Below are positions 12,263-22,932 of a stretch of DNA of 64,000 bases, in pieces. Position numbers and translations under genes: made by a program. Location: the NCBI GenBank assembly GCA_963556255.1, contig OY744605.1, forward strand, positions 436,352 to 500,351, in the 5' to 3' direction. The stretch is from Allolobophora icterica. Its lineage: Eukaryota; Annelida; Clitellata; Crassiclitellata; Lumbricidae. Within the stretch, counting starts at the first letter, position 1; each line of letters begins with the position of its first letter. Below the pieces are notes generated by a model that worked only from the letters and a program-made list of their open reading frames with translations, did no database searches and had not been told where the DNA came from.

Positions 12263-13536
12263 GCTTTTATTAAATGCCACCTGTCTAATGACGAAGTATC
12301 AATTGATGGTGTTGAGCAATTGTGAGTAAAGGACTTGCTCAAAGTCCCTACACAGTAACTGTATCAGGAGAGGAGGCTCGAACCACTACTCGGTGTTATA
12401 AGGCAAGCACTCCAACCAGTCAGCTACAGTGTCCCACATTCAGTGGATGGAACTGATGTGGATGAGTCAATACGTTGAGAATCTGCTTTTACTAGAATCT
12501 TTGTTCTTAAGTGTTCATGTGAATGTTTTCTGATTGATGGATATGGTTTTGTGTCTTTCTGTGGCAGAAGTGATACGGAGGCTGGCAATTTCAGTCGAGG
12601 CAACCGGACAGCTTCGGCTGTTCCTCTCGGCAGCAACCAAACCTCTGCAGCTGCCACATCGCGTCTGCCAAATGTCTACCCACAGGTGAGAACAGATGCC
12701 TTGAAGAAGGGATGCGGCCATAGAGATGCTAAGAGTGATTACAGATGTGGGCGCTATAGGAGATTCTGTTTATTGGTGACTGAGTGGCCAGCAGATGAGC
12801 CTTTTACTCAGCAGTGTGGATTCGAATCCTGATTTCAACAGATCACATATTTGCACCTCGACAATGCAGCTGGGCTGGAACAGACTCCTTTTGGTTCTGC
12901 ATCTTGTCTTAGCTAGGGATTCCAAATACACTTTCTACAAACACTTGGAAACTCTTCCAGTGAAATTGGACCAGGAGTGCCTGTGGGTAATTGTCTTGGA
13001 ATGGTGCTATATAAATTCTCTGAATGAATTTAAATGGTGTGAGAATGTTGTGCCTCTTAAAGAGGAGCTATATAAATCTATGATTACAATTACACAATGT
13101 TGGTCTTAGTTGTGACTCTAGATGTAACTTAACGAAGCAAATCGATTAAAGTGTTGCTGAGATGCTCTTTGTGACTTTCTAGACAAGCCGGTCAGTGAGC
13201 AGGCCACCACGGGCCTTTGATCAGGGACGTCCTCAGTCGCCACAGTCTGTTCGACCAACGTCTGCCCAGATGTTGCTTCGACCTCTCTCCACACGAAACG
13301 AAGGCCTTGGCCAGCGTTCCAGGTCAATGGCTCCACCTGGTGAGGAATTGCGAAACCAGAAGACTCCTTCACCCCCGTCGGAGCCAAGGAATGGCGTCGG
13401 TGAGCAAATGCCGGAAGTGAGGGTTCCAGTGTCGCATCTGTTTCTGGAAGATGGGGCGACTAACACAGGTGGTGCCTCGACCTTCCAGGAAGCAGTCCCG
13501 GAAACCAGCGTGCTGGTTGACGAAGCGGAAAACTAG
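6..13536 (+). CDS. QRICH2: QRICH2/C16orf96-like DUF4795 protein, 3' part (13 exons)
   Basis: Exons read from splice sites and phase: 6-50, 327-749, 1058-1213, 2126-2171, 5425-5501, 6257-6379, 8490-8600, 9487-9734, 10229-10330, 11024-11143, 11460-11519, 12568-12685 and 13183-13536 (stop TAG at 13534). Together they give 660 residues in one open frame with matching junction phases; the 5' end lies outside the window. Exons 3-8 are helical, coiled-coil-like. Exons 8-10 carry the DUF4795 signature: RFHCISCDRPLD (a C-x2-C pair), then RPYIVYELDQIRQQ, then RACGGSHTMTFPHRR. These are the landmarks of QRICH2 and C16orf96; QRICH2 is known as a sperm-flagellum protein in mammals. Exon 2 holds an in-frame TRNDQTQ repeat. 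The C-terminal exons are low-complexity, Ser/Pro rich. Which of the two paralogue families it belongs to is uncertain; membership of DUF4795 is well supported. Confidence 0.82.
517..660 (+). repeat. In-frame 21-bp coding minisatellite (TRNDQTQ)n
   Basis: Within exon 2 of the QRICH2-like gene, about six near-identical units encode TRNDQTQ, or the variant TRNDQTLV. Unit length stays a multiple of three, so copy-number changes keep the frame. The encoded stretch is polar and probably disordered. Confidence 0.85.
849..905. mobile_element. Fragment of the short hAT-like MITE found complete at 21,008
   Basis: The segment starts aggctgtagtggtaaaatta and ends in gttttccgaaac. It matches one half of the complete element at 21,008-21,216 in reverse orientation. 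It lies in intron 2 of the QRICH2-like gene. Confidence 0.6.
1590..1815. repeat. Imperfect CAT/CGT trinucleotide-derived tandem repeat
   Basis: Repeated catcattaccatcatcgtc blocks with a higher-order unit of roughly 30-40 bp, in an intron of the QRICH2-like gene. Open frames here are low-complexity artefacts. Confidence 0.8.
2200..2460. repeat. Degenerate GTCA/AGTG tetranucleotide repeats
   Basis: Interrupted runs of gagtgagtgaatg and then cagtcagtcagt, directly after exon 4 of the QRICH2-like gene. Confidence 0.7.
2853..2950. repeat. About 27-bp tandem repeat, roughly 4 units
   Basis: Units of the form tgcatgtataatttatgagg recur about every 27 bp with substitutions. Intronic. Confidence 0.6.
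3300..3415. repeat. TTCTG pentamers followed by a (TG)n microsatellite
   Basis: gttctgttctgttctgtg runs into an interrupted GT tract. Intronic, with no coding signal. Confidence 0.8.
3537..3864. repeat. 53-bp tandem repeat with an RFX X-box-like palindrome in each unit
   Basis: Six units. GTTTCCATGGCAAC lies at 3543, 3596, 3649, 3762 and 3815, with a one-base variant (ATAG for ATGG) at 3709. Spacing is 53 bp except one 60-bp step, where a short internal duplication adds bases. The motif fits the RFX consensus RYYNYY-N(1-3)-RRNRAC. It lies in the intron between exons 4 and 5 of the QRICH2-like gene. Confidence 0.85.
4111..4385 (+). mobile_element. tRNA-derived SINE, family 2
   Basis: The head resembles tRNA promoter boxes: tagtggttagcatgccaga (A box) and aggagttcaaatc (B box). 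A body shared with the copies at 5,580 and 49,268 includes a gccgaggctaagaaaatgaa-type segment. Confidence 0.7.
4478..5095. repeat. Long CAT/CAC/CGT repeat with higher-order units
   Basis: About 600 bp of catcatcatcgtcgtc alternating with ccaccaccacacc. A block starting catgacaagcatattcaac occurs at about 4,492 and again at about 4,946, so the array grew by segment duplication. The long open frames inside are artefacts. Confidence 0.85.
5580..5860 (+). mobile_element. tRNA-derived SINE, family 2
   Basis: Head gatagcgattaacgtgctgg with gtcaggggttaaaatccc as the B box. The body matches the family 2 copy at 4,111, including the tgccgaggcagagaaaat segment. Confidence 0.7.
6648..6795 (+). mobile_element. 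tRNA-derived SINE, family 1
   Basis: Starts ggtagccaattggtta, with B box attggttcgaacctcc. The body includes tgtagggaccgtgagcaag, and the tail gcgcttaataaatgcg is followed by TAA repeats. Other copies lie at 12,262, 39,737 and 53,175. Confidence 0.75.
7200..7560. repeat. (TA)n tract and CATA-rich repeats
   Basis: A pure (TA)n run at about 7,242-7,293, flanked by interrupted acatacata repeats. Intronic, no gene. Confidence 0.9.
8640..9115. repeat. CTGT/CTCT pyrimidine-rich tract
   Basis: About 470 bp of tctgtctgtctg and ctctctctc directly after exon 7 of the QRICH2-like gene. All frames are open at low complexity, which explains the many apparent ORFs. Confidence 0.85.
10770..10908. repeat. 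About 27-bp tandem repeat, 5-6 units
   Basis: Unit gtttacaattaccttgagta plus aaac/aaat, repeated with few changes. In an intron of the QRICH2-like gene. Confidence 0.8.
11741..11860 (+). mobile_element. 3' part of SINE family 3
   Basis: The segment gcgcagtgcgtttgcaggcg followed by cttaattaaagaaaag and TTA repeats matches the tail of the complete SINE at 44,169-44,398 in reverse. Confidence 0.55.
12165..12262. repeat. (ATT)n microsatellite
   Basis: About 95 bp of ATT repeats with a few AAT interruptions. It abuts the tail of the minus-strand SINE that follows. Confidence 0.9.
12262..12432 (-). mobile_element. tRNA-derived SINE, family 1 (reverse)
   Basis: Reverse orientation. Tail gcttttattaaatgcc on the left; body actcaaagtccctacacagt-type; B box read as gaggctcgaaccac; head ends at ccaaccagtcagctac. 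The ATT tract on its left is probably its expanded tail. Confidence 0.7.
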
Positions 13537-16131
13537 CCCTTCGGAATGAATGGCATGATGGCAGTATTATGGAATAGACGGTTGGGAGAGGGAATCGTGG
13601 AGAGAATTCTGGAAGAAGTATAGAGGAGCATATCCAGACGTTTCTTTTGCATCTATCCGCACATCTGTTTTACTGTTGCACTTGAAGTAGTCCACTTAAC
13701 CTGATCTTTGCCGATCGACCGTAACGTCATTTCATCCAGATTTAGTATTATTTAGGATTTTCAGTCTTAGTATTTCAATATTTCAGAGCATATCAGGCTG
13801 GTCACAGTCTGGTCTTTCCATTGCTTGCCTTCGTAGGGTTATCGTTAGGGTTTAAGAAATTCAACAGAGAAAACTATGGGGCTGAATTGTTTGGAACCAA
13901 TGTCCAGTGATGTAGTTTGAGGTCATTTCATTAACAGGTCACGATGTTGTGGGGTTTGAAAACGTCTTTCTGGTGAATTTTGGTGCCAAAATTTAGAGGC
14001 CCGTTTTCCCATTTTCAGTGTGTGTGTACAATTATTAGAAAGGGTTTTTGTTATTGCACCGGTGATTTGAAACTAATGAAGTGCAAGCATTGGGTGCAAT
14101 AAACCCTCTTCATCTGCCCAGTTGGGATTATAGGTTTTTGTGGATGGGAACTTTGATGTACCAGGAACCAGTGGTCTTTTGGGCAACCATTGAGCTTTAG
14201 TTGTGGCAATTATGATAGCCTGTCGCAGCAGGAAACCGAGCAGCAGTATTGACACCCTGTGCTTTATCGATGACACTGCTGGGCATAGCAATATATACTT
14301 GAACGTATTTTGTAGAGTTATGCTTTCATTAAATTTTGTGTCTGCATAGAAAGTCATGCAACTGTCGTGAGTATTACAACCGAGGATGATGGTTGGTGTG
14401 ACTGTTGTATTTTAAGTGTTACTAGTATTATAAATGTTATTTTTAATAGTAAAAGCCTCCTGCATGTAAGTTATATTTTTAATGAATATGGACATGCTCG
14501 TTAACTGAACTTTAAAACAATCAAAGGTTTGCGCACAGTTATAACAAATGATGTTTTAATAAAGCTAGCAAACGGAATACAAATATTTGCCAATTTTAAA
14601 CGCATACAAAATGATAAACTTAACCGATGTCTGTGCCATCTTTTACATACTTACTTGCACACCATAGCTTGGATTGGAAACTGACTTGTCCACATTATCC
14701 TAGGGTATTTTGCGCTGAAACTGCAGTGATCGTTAGCGTTCTTTTGAATCTTAGTCATTTTTACTTATCTGCCAGTTGACCAGTTTTAATAAGTAACCAA
14801 TTATTTATTTGATTGTAATGATTGAATTGTGTTGAAGTTTTCAATTCTTTTAATTGCATTTTTTATGAGTTTTCTGGATTTTATTGATTCGTAGTCATTT
14901 ACATAAGCATTTTCTTCATACTAAGTGCAATTTTTATCAGGAAGATTTTGACATTGGATGTTGGAGCGCTCTGGAAGACCAAGATTGAAGTGAAGGCTGT
15001 GATGCACAACGGTGGATGGACTGCTTAGCCATGTGGAAATGTCTCAGCCCAATGAATTCTTTTCTTTGCCAATTCACTCATTCGTGACCATCCATCCATC
15101 CAAACGATCAATTGGCAATAACCCATGTGCTACAGAAGTTTGTGAGCGTAAGCAGATTATCGACAAGATGTTCTACTCTGTCTGGCCTGATTTCTGCTAA
15201 ATGATTATAGCTGAAATAAGTTTTGGTTGATTGAAAGAGAGCTTGTTTTTATGCTAGCATTTTACCACTTGATCGAATCTGGTGTCACTGTGATTTCTTG
15301 CACACTTCGATTGAATAAATATTTCGATATATTTGCCTCAACTGAATAAGTGTTTGCTGAAAACTGTATTACTGTTACGATGCTTAAAGTTATGAAGTTT
15401 ATGAAAGAAATTTCTAAACAATTTCCATATTACAAACCACATTAGAAATTTTCTAAAGATTACACGAAATTGTGACCTTTGTCAAAAAACGTAGAGTAGA
15501 ATTATTGTCACTTTGACACACCATTCATTTGCAATTTCAACTGTAAATAAAATTATAGTCAGACAGGAAAATCAGATTATGCTGTTTATACGATGATTAT
15601 GATGTTATATAATTGTTTTGTAGATTAATTGATCATTTATAATATTCCTACATTGTGATTGTTTAAAACTTTATATAAGTAGTTTTTTGTACGTTAATGA
15701 GAATCATTTAAATTCATACATTGAAACTTAAGATAGAGTGGTTAATGGTTATGTCGGATAAGTTATTGACAAATATTTACAGTTCTTTTTCTTTCTTTCC
15801 TTTTCTGTGTATGCATGCATATGTATGTATGTGTGTGTATATGTCTGTATGTGTATATGTATATATGTACATAATGTATGCTTGCATAAGTATTATATAT
15901 ATTTATGCATGTATTTATGAATGCATGGATGGAGAAATTGAATGAAACCATTCTAATTGTGTAGTTAAAATATCTCTCAACACGTCATATATAAAATTAT
16001 GTCACCGTCCATATGTCATATGTCACCGTACACATCTAGTACCTCTGACGCTTTTCTCTTCAACTGAGAACCACAGGCCCAGTAACTGTTTAAAAGTTGG
16101 GTGAGCCAACCAAGGCAAGCATATATATATA

Positions 16132-16164
<33 letters not shown>

Positions 16165-16218
16165 AAGGTGGATAAAATTATCCATTATATCCGATATGAT
16201 GTAAAAGAATATTGAATT
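13537..16218. other. Intergenic stretch after the QRICH2-like gene
   Basis: AT-rich. It holds the presumed 3' UTR of the QRICH2-like gene, with a possible AATAAA at about 14,098, simple CATA/TA repeats at 15,805-15,930 and 16,120-16,165, and no reading frame with family similarity or good splice structure. Confidence 0.5.
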
Positions 16219-17117
16219 CAGTCTTGTTGTCCTCGAGACCAAGGTCTTGGTCTCGAGTGCACTCAGTTCGTTTTTAAAAGTCTTGGTCTTGGTCTTGGTC
16301 TTGAGACCAAAAGTCTTGGTCTTGGTATTGGTCTTGAGGTTCAAGGTCTTGGTCTTGGTCTTGAGGCTCAAGGTCTTGGTCTTGGTTTTCCAAGATCAAG
16401 ACTTTTGACAATATGAACAGTCATTTAACAAAACGCAAGGATTTTAAAAAATTATCTAATAATTACTAATACAATTGCTTTAGTATTTACATGGTGTGAG
16501 TGAGGCTTTACTGTTGTTTTGGACATTTATTTTGACTTCCGGTTATTTACCAAGGAATGATTTCAAAACAGACTCACAATTTGTACATTTACATCCGGTA
16601 CTTGAAAAGCTGCTCTGTGTACCAGTGAATGCAGCACTGTAGAACTTATTTTTCACATGGCAGAATGTTTATGGGGTCCACAGGTCACGTCTTGGTCAGA
16701 AAATTCTGAACGAATTGGTTTTTTATAAAATGCAACAGGCATTTGGAATAACATTTCGCATGAAGGACTTTTTGTAAATACGAATTCGGAATTCTCTGCA
16801 GTTTGCATTTGGAGCTGTTTTGTTTGAATAAAATAAAAGATTCATGTTTTAATTAAAATAGCGAGTAGTCCGACTTTACATTTTTTTAGTAAGGAATAGT
16901 ATGATTTTGTGATTTCTTGGGTATTTTTCTCAGTTTTGGTCTTGAGTTTCAAAGTCTTGGTCCTGGTCTTGGTCTTGAGGTTCAAGGTCTTGGTCTTGGT
17001 CTTGAGGTTCGAAGTCTTGGTCTTGGTCTTGAGGTTCAAAGTCTTGGTCTTGGTCTTGGTCTTGAGGTTCAAGGTCTGGTCTTAGTCTTGAGGTTTAAGG
17101 TCTTGACAACAAGACTG
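16219..17117. mobile_element. hAT-like non-autonomous element with CTTGGT arrays, copy 1
   Basis: Terminal inverted repeats are CAGTCTTGTTGTC (13 of 13). Just inside both ends lie tandem ggtcttggtcttgaggttca blocks. The AT-rich middle, with a gacttccggttatttacca segment, is shared with copy 2. The CAG...CTG ends are hAT-like. The flanks attgaatt and ttgaaatt are similar but not a clean duplication. No transposase remains. Confidence 0.8.
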
Positions 17118-17670
17118 TTGAAATTATGTAATTTCATTACAATTGTAATTGGTAATTTGTTGTTCTGTGTCGAGGTAATTATTTGTAAGTGGATTACATT
17201 TTCCATGTAATTTGTAATTTCAAATCACATAGGCTTATCAGCTGGGTCCGTATTCATGAGACAGGATTAAGCTAGTCCAAGCGTAGCGCCTACGCCGGGA
17301 GTAACTATTCCCCGAATAGCACTTAGTCGTGATCCGTATTCATGAACCAGGTGCATCCAAGGGATTAGTTACTCCGGGCGTAAACGCTGGGTTTTCCCCG
17401 CGCGAAAGTACCCTCGTCATGATTTGAGTGGTTATGGATTATTTTAGCATGCTTACAAGGTATTTATATGCCGTCATTCCCGACAGCTGAAGTAAACAAA
17501 TAAAATTTAAAAGACGGCCGTTAATCAAAACGAATCATATTTAACATAAACGTAAAATCAAAACAGGCGTGGGTTAGAGTAAGTCTCGATGATTTTTATG
17601 GTTAATAATAAAAACTAAATTATAACACAAGATAAATAAATGAGGGTAAATTGATATTCTCTGCATTATT

Positions 17671-18549
17671 CAGTCTTGTTGTCCTCGAGACCAAGGTCTT
17701 GGTCTCGAGTGCACTCGAGTTCGTTTTTAAAAGTCTTGGTCTTGGTCTTGGTCTCGAGACCAAAGGTCCTGGTCTTGGTCTTGGTCTTGAGGTTCAAGGT
17801 CTTGGTCTTGGTCTTGAGGTTCAAAGTCTTGGTCTTGGTTTTCCAAGACCAAGACCAAGACTTTTGTCAATATGAACAGTCATTAATTTTAACAAACGGC
17901 AAGAATTTTAAAAATTTATCCAATAATTACTCATACAGTTATTGCTTTAGTATTTACACGGTGTGAATGAGGCTTCACTGTTGTTTTGGACAATTATTTT
18001 GACTTCCGGTTATTTACCATGGAGTGATTTCAAATCAGACTCACGATTAATATGTACATTTACATCCGGTCTTGAAAAGCTGCTTTGTGTGCTAGCGATT
18101 TCAGCACTTGTAGACCGTGTTATTCACATGGCAGAATTTTTATGAGGCCCCACAGAAAATTCTGAGCAAATTGTTTTTTTTTATTTTACAGGCATTTGGA
18201 ATAACATTTCGCATGAAGGACTTTTGTAAATAAGAATTCAGAATTCTCTGCAGTCTCCATTTAGAGTTGTTTTGCTTGAATAAAAGAAAAAACTCATGTT
18301 TTCATTAAAATAACGAGTAGTCCGACTGGACAATTTTTAGTAAGGAATAGAATTCTGGATACGACTGCGATTTTTTGGGTCTTGGTCTCGGTCTTGGTCT
18401 TGAGGTTCAAGGTCTTGGTCTTGGTCTTGAGGTTCAAGGTCTTGGTCTTGGTCTTGAGGTTCAAGGTCTTGGTCTTGGTCTTGGTCTTGAGGTTCAAGGT
18501 CTTGGTCTTGGTCTTGGTCTTGAGGTTTAAGGTCTTGACAACAAGACTG
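17671..18549. mobile_element. hAT-like non-autonomous element with CTTGGT arrays, copy 2
   Basis: Same 13-bp terminal inverted repeats and the same interior as copy 1, in the same orientation 1.45 kb downstream. Array lengths differ between copies. Lys-Thr or Leu-Val repeat ORFs here come from the arrays and are not genes. Confidence 0.8.
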
Positions 18550-18555
18550 CCTATT

Positions 18556-20090
18556 CTCAGAGCGCAGTGAGCGAGAAGAAGATGCAGATAGCGGTTTTCG
18601 CAGATAGTTCGAGAGATATTCGGAGCAGTAGGCTGCTGAGATTTAGAGACAAGGAAGAAGATCTTATATCGGATGCGCGTAGCAATAGGGAGCCAGCGAA
18701 GGACATCACGCATGTAAGTAGAGATATGGGCAAACAGGGGGAGTCGAGCGATGAGGCTAGCAGAAGCATTTAGGACAGGTTGAAGGGGGAGACGCTGCCT
18801 GGGGAGACCCATGAGGAGCGAGGTGCAGTAGTCCAAGCGTGAGCAGACAAATGCGTGAACTATGTTGATAAATACAGAAGGTGAGACGTCTGATGGCCCT
18901 GAGACACCTCAGTTGAAAGAAGCAAGAGCCAATCATGTTGGAGATATGATCTGTGAATGTGAGGAGTCAAGTGTGACACCCAAGTCGCGGACGGTGGAAG
19001 AGTAGGTGTAAGCAGGGAATTTCTCAGTCAGCAATGGAAAGTCGAGTTTAGCAAGCTGCTGTTTAGTCCCAAACCAGATCAATTGAGTCTTAGCAGTGTT
19101 TAGGCACAGACGGTTAGTCGACATCCAGTAGTAAAGAGCAGAGACAAGATGGTCAATGGAGCGAACAAGGGAGAGTTGATCAGTTGACGGACCATATACA
19201 AAAGCCTGAGCATCATCTGCAAAAAGATAGCCATTTGCCCCATGTTTAGTAAATAGAGACGGGATATTCAGCAGTGAAAAGGATCTATAGGATGGGACCG
19301 AGCACCGAACCCAGGGGAACACCAAATTCCACCTCTGTCCACCACTGAGTCCTGGTTTCACCAAGGGCACCAGCTGTGAGCGGTCAGAGAGCCAAGATTT
19401 AAGCCAAGAAGAGGAACACCAGCTAGGCCACAGGTCAGCTCCAGTCGCTGAAGGAGGATCTCATGGTCAACCATGTCAAAGTCAGATGAGACATCAAAAA
19501 GCGCCAGGAGAGAAAGATGAGAGTGATCGATAGCTATATAAATCTCAGACAGTAGGGATAAGAGAGCAGTTTCGGTAGAATGGTGGCCCCTCAAGCCAGA
19601 TTGGGCGGCCGGCAAAAGCTCAGCTTGCTCAAAATAGGGGAGTAGCTAGAGTGAAACTAGTCTCTCGAGGGTCTTTGAGAGGAAAGAAAGATGGGAGATG
19701 GGCAGGTAATTTTGACAGGCATTTTGACAGGCATTTTGGTCAAGGTTTTGCTTTTTCAAGGTCGGGAAAACAATAGCCCGTTTTTGGGAAGCAGGTAGGT
19801 AACCCTCAGAAAGCGACCTGTTAAATATATAAACTGGAAATGGAAGTAAATCGTCAAAAATGTTCACCAAAAATGGGGGAAGAGGGTCCAGTTCGCATGA
19901 TTTTTGTTTTATGATCCAATTATTTGACAGAGTTCCGTTTCAAGGATTGAAGGAATTCTTCAAATGTGTCATCCGTATGGGAGAATTGCGGAGGAGGGGC
20001 ATCAAGAGTCTTCACTCGAAGATCAGCAATCTTCCATGTCATCATGTGAAGAAAATTATCAGCAGAAAAGGCAGGAGGACCCACTGAACA
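18556..20090 (-). pseudogene. Decayed CR1/L2-type LINE reverse transcriptase
   Basis: On the minus strand, successive broken frames follow the order of a non-LTR reverse transcriptase. First a KTLERLV region (about 19,650-19,870). Then AAQSGLRGHHSTETALLSLL and LALFDVSSDFDMVDHEILL (19,615-19,400). Then YLFADDAQAFVYGPS, the catalytic FADD motif (about 19,230-19,170). Then FSSTVRDLGV-type and DYCTSLLMGLPRQRL segments and the MRDVLRWLPIATRI C-terminal motif (to about 18,690). Frames are interrupted by stops and frameshifts, so it is inactive. Confidence 0.85.
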
Positions 20091-20344
20091 CGTACCCTGT
20101 CCCAGCAGGCCAGAGATTGAGGACCAAAGACGTTGTGTGTTGTTTTTATGTTGCTCAACCAGACCCTCATCGGTCTCGCGTTCCCTAAAGACATTTCTTT
20201 TCCCTGGACTGTGTTCCGTAATTATTGCAGCAAGTTAATAACACTTTTGCTCAGTGTTACTATTTATATTATAATAATCCTCAGCGTCATGTGCAAGCTT
20301 GTATTGTGGAAATAGTCTGCCTGTCATTTTCATTGTTTTAAGTT

Positions 20345-20439
20345 ATAATTACTTTTTAAATACTTTGGCCCGCGAGCTGTGTCTAGACAAAATAGGAGTC
20401 CCTGCTGACTCCCTGGTCCAAAAAGTTTGAAAACCTCTG
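20345..20439. mobile_element. Possible terminal fragment of a hAT-like element
   Basis: Read in reverse it starts CAGAGGTTTTCAAACTTTTT, a typical hAT terminus, followed in plus orientation by gtgtaaag. The other end was not found. It separates two LINE fragments. Confidence 0.4.
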
Positions 20440-20600
20440 GTGTAAAGGATGAAGAGAAGTGGCACTAGGACGGAGCCTTGAGGAACACCACAAGAGAGTG
20501 GGAGGGCTTGTGACGAGTGGCTGGAGGCTGTAACAGAGAAGGAGCGTGAAGACAAGTAATACTGGAACCAAAGTAGAGCATTGCCAGAGAAAATGAAAAT
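20440..20600 (-). pseudogene. LINE reverse transcriptase fragment
   Basis: The minus strand encodes [17 protein letters not shown] and [18 protein letters not shown], the motif just upstream of FADD in CR1/L2-type reverse transcriptases. It is separate from the larger copy next to it. Confidence 0.75.
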
Positions 20601-20955
20601 TGGAGGTTACGATTACGATTACGACTGGACTTCGGTGTTGCCAGTTCCGCGGTTTTCCCGCTCATTTTGGCTAGTTTGATACTTTAGTCGCGGGAAAATT
20701 CGCTATCCGCGGGTCGCGGTTTTTTGGGCTAGGCCCTACTTTCATTCTTATCCGCTATTTTGGGGAGCGGATTTTGGACTTTGGTTGTATGTAGGCCTGT
20801 CCAGTGTCCGATATCCACGATTTCAGTAAAAATTGTCTATTTTCAGACAGGTCATGTGTCTATCAACTAGGTGTCGCTACGTCATGACTGTCTCTCATAT
20901 ATCGGGCTCTGCGTCAGATATAAGATCTGTGGCTGTCCCTACGGAGATCCTCACC

Positions 20956-21000
20956 CATTGATATGTATTAATAGTACGGTAGCATTAATACATATCAATG
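20956..21000. repeat. Perfect 17-bp hairpin with 11-nt loop
   Basis: Arms cattgatatgtattaat and its exact reverse complement. The flanks carry tcctcac direct repeats. Confidence 0.9.
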
Positions 21001-21007
21001 TCCTCAC

Positions 21008-21216
21008 CAGGGCTGTAGTCGAGGGTATACGCGGGTATACAGCGTATACTCACCTCTAGAGACCGTATACTCACCTCACAAAATATTTATATTTATTTAT
21101 ATTAAAATACTGTAGTGTATGCTCACAAAATACTGTAGCGTATACTCACCTCTAATTTGTTTCGGAAAACTAACCGGTAGCGTATACTCACCTCTAATTT
21201 TATCACTACAGCCCTG
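21008..21216. mobile_element. Short hAT-like MITE with perfect 8-bp TSD
   Basis: Ends are CAGGGCTGTAGT and its reverse complement. Target-site duplication gtcctcac lies at 21,000-21,007 and 21,217-21,224. The interior repeats gtatactcacctc several times. A fragment of the same family lies at 849-905. Confidence 0.88.
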
Positions 21217-21371
21217 GTCCTCACCTATTAATATTTTTGGAGATCACTGCCTATCACAGTAATTTACATATGAAAGACTTCATAACAAGATAAACAAACG
21301 TCGTATTTCGCCTGCACTCTTCACCAAATCTCTAGGCCTAATTACGATCAAACAAGTTACCAAAGTAATGG

Positions 21372-21757
21372 CACAGTATAAATAATTACAAAGTAGCCTA
21401 CGTCGACTCCCATCGCTGCCTGTTGACTTGTTTTTGCGGTGACGCCATTTTGAAACTGAGCTTTTGAATTATAGATTTAAGCTGACATAAACGTTAAAAA
21501 TAATATTGGTAATTATAATGAAATCCTCAATGTTGTTGTAACGTTTAAAAATATTTGATGTGATTGATTCCGGTGTATCGGCATGTATTCCTCAATGTTG
21601 TTGTAACGTTTAAAAATATTTGATGTGATGGGTTCCGGTGTATTGGCGTGTAAGCGGCTCAGTTTCAAAATGGCGGTCGGTCACACATTCTGACTGCAGC
21701 ATGGGCCGGGAGTCGACGTACTGTGTAATTATTTATGCTGCAATTATTTATACTGTG
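21372..21757. mobile_element. Foldback MITE with 7-bp TSD
   Basis: Termini CACAGTATAAATAATTA are inverted at both ends, and long imperfect inverted arms share gtcgactcccat and ccattttgaaactgagc. The flanks are gtaatgg (21,365-21,371 and 21,758-21,764). The middle holds a 64-bp direct repeat starting tcctcaatgttgttgtaacg at 21,526 and 21,590. Confidence 0.8.
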
Positions 21758-21774
21758 GTAATGGTAAAACTCAT

Positions 21775-21950
21775 GGCCAGGAGAGCAGCAGTACGCGGTT
21801 CGATTTCCGCAGCCCCCTCGGGCTGGCGCCTTGTATGGCTGCCATAACGTGTGTTTAGTTAAGATATTGATAATTGTACTGTCGTGTCTCAATGTAATCT
21901 TACTGAGTTTGTCGGTTTGAATTAATAAAGAAAAGATTATTATTTTCGCT
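21775..21950 (+). mobile_element. SINE-like element, tRNA-related
   Basis: A B-box-like gcggttcgatttccgc sits near the start, and the tail ttaataaagaaaagattatt resembles the SINE family 3 tail. Confidence 0.45.
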
Positions 21951-22932
21951 AATTTCATTTTGTTTGTTATATTTATATTGGGCTACTTCTTGGCGGTTCT
22001 GCCGAAGCCTTTGGGCGGGATTTCCGGAAAGTACCTGGCAACCCTGCTGATACAAATTAGTCGTCTGCTATTTTGCTGCAAGTGGTAAGTGTTGAAATTT
22101 AAAAACTGCATAAATTTAAGGTATAAATTTAAAATAGTTAGTCGGACGCATCGTAAGTGTCGGTTAATTTTATAGTCTGAGTTTCCACAAGTTTGATTCA
22201 GGTCAGACTAAACTGCGTTTTAATCGAGGATCGCTTAATAAATCGTAGCCTAATCGTAATCTCGATATTTCTGCAGCGCCCACAAAGCGAAATCGCGGAA
22301 ACCAGCTTAATGACAGGCGCTTAGACAAATCAAAATCGATAGGCGGGGGGGTCGAATCGGTTCCATGTCAAGATCCAAAGGGATCAGTCAGGTAGACAGT
22401 AAGACGGCTAAGGTGGGTGGTGTTTAGAGTTGAAACGTCGAGGGTGAATGTGCTAATTACCGTCATGGCGCCAGTTTCCGTTCTAGGCCAGCGTTTTAGA
22501 TGAAAGTTTCATTTAGCGATGCCAGAAGTACATTATTATTTGGTAACGAGTTGCTTATTGATCGCTTGGTTAAGTGCTGTTGAAGTTTTGTTGTTTCAAA
22601 CACTTGCCTTAAAGGGAAATATTTAAATCTTCCGTACGTAAAAAGAGTGTGATATTTATCGTTTCCTTATGACGAACGAGTCACGAGTGACAATTTTGAA
22701 GTTTTCCTCTTTATTTCTTTAGTAGTGATTATCACCGTAACAAGCAAGGTATGCTGTAGACTTTTCTCTACTACGTTACGGTTTTAGTATTTTACAACTA
22801 ATTTAATTAGTGTTTATTTCCGTGAAATAATGCCGATGACGCCAACTAACTTCTGAAAACAACAAAATTAATTACCGTCAGGCTATGACGAGAGATTTTT
22901 TAGTTACCGGCACGACGATATAGTCATGTACA

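Noticed and set aside
14073..14357. 94-residue minus-strand ORF after the QRICH2-like gene
   Set aside because: No motif, no family resemblance, and it lies in the likely 3' UTR.
16842..18836. Lys-Thr repeat ORFs ([10 protein letters not shown])
   Set aside because: Reading frames of the CTTGGT arrays in the hAT-like elements. The one ending in reverse transcriptase sequence only runs into the neighbouring LINE.
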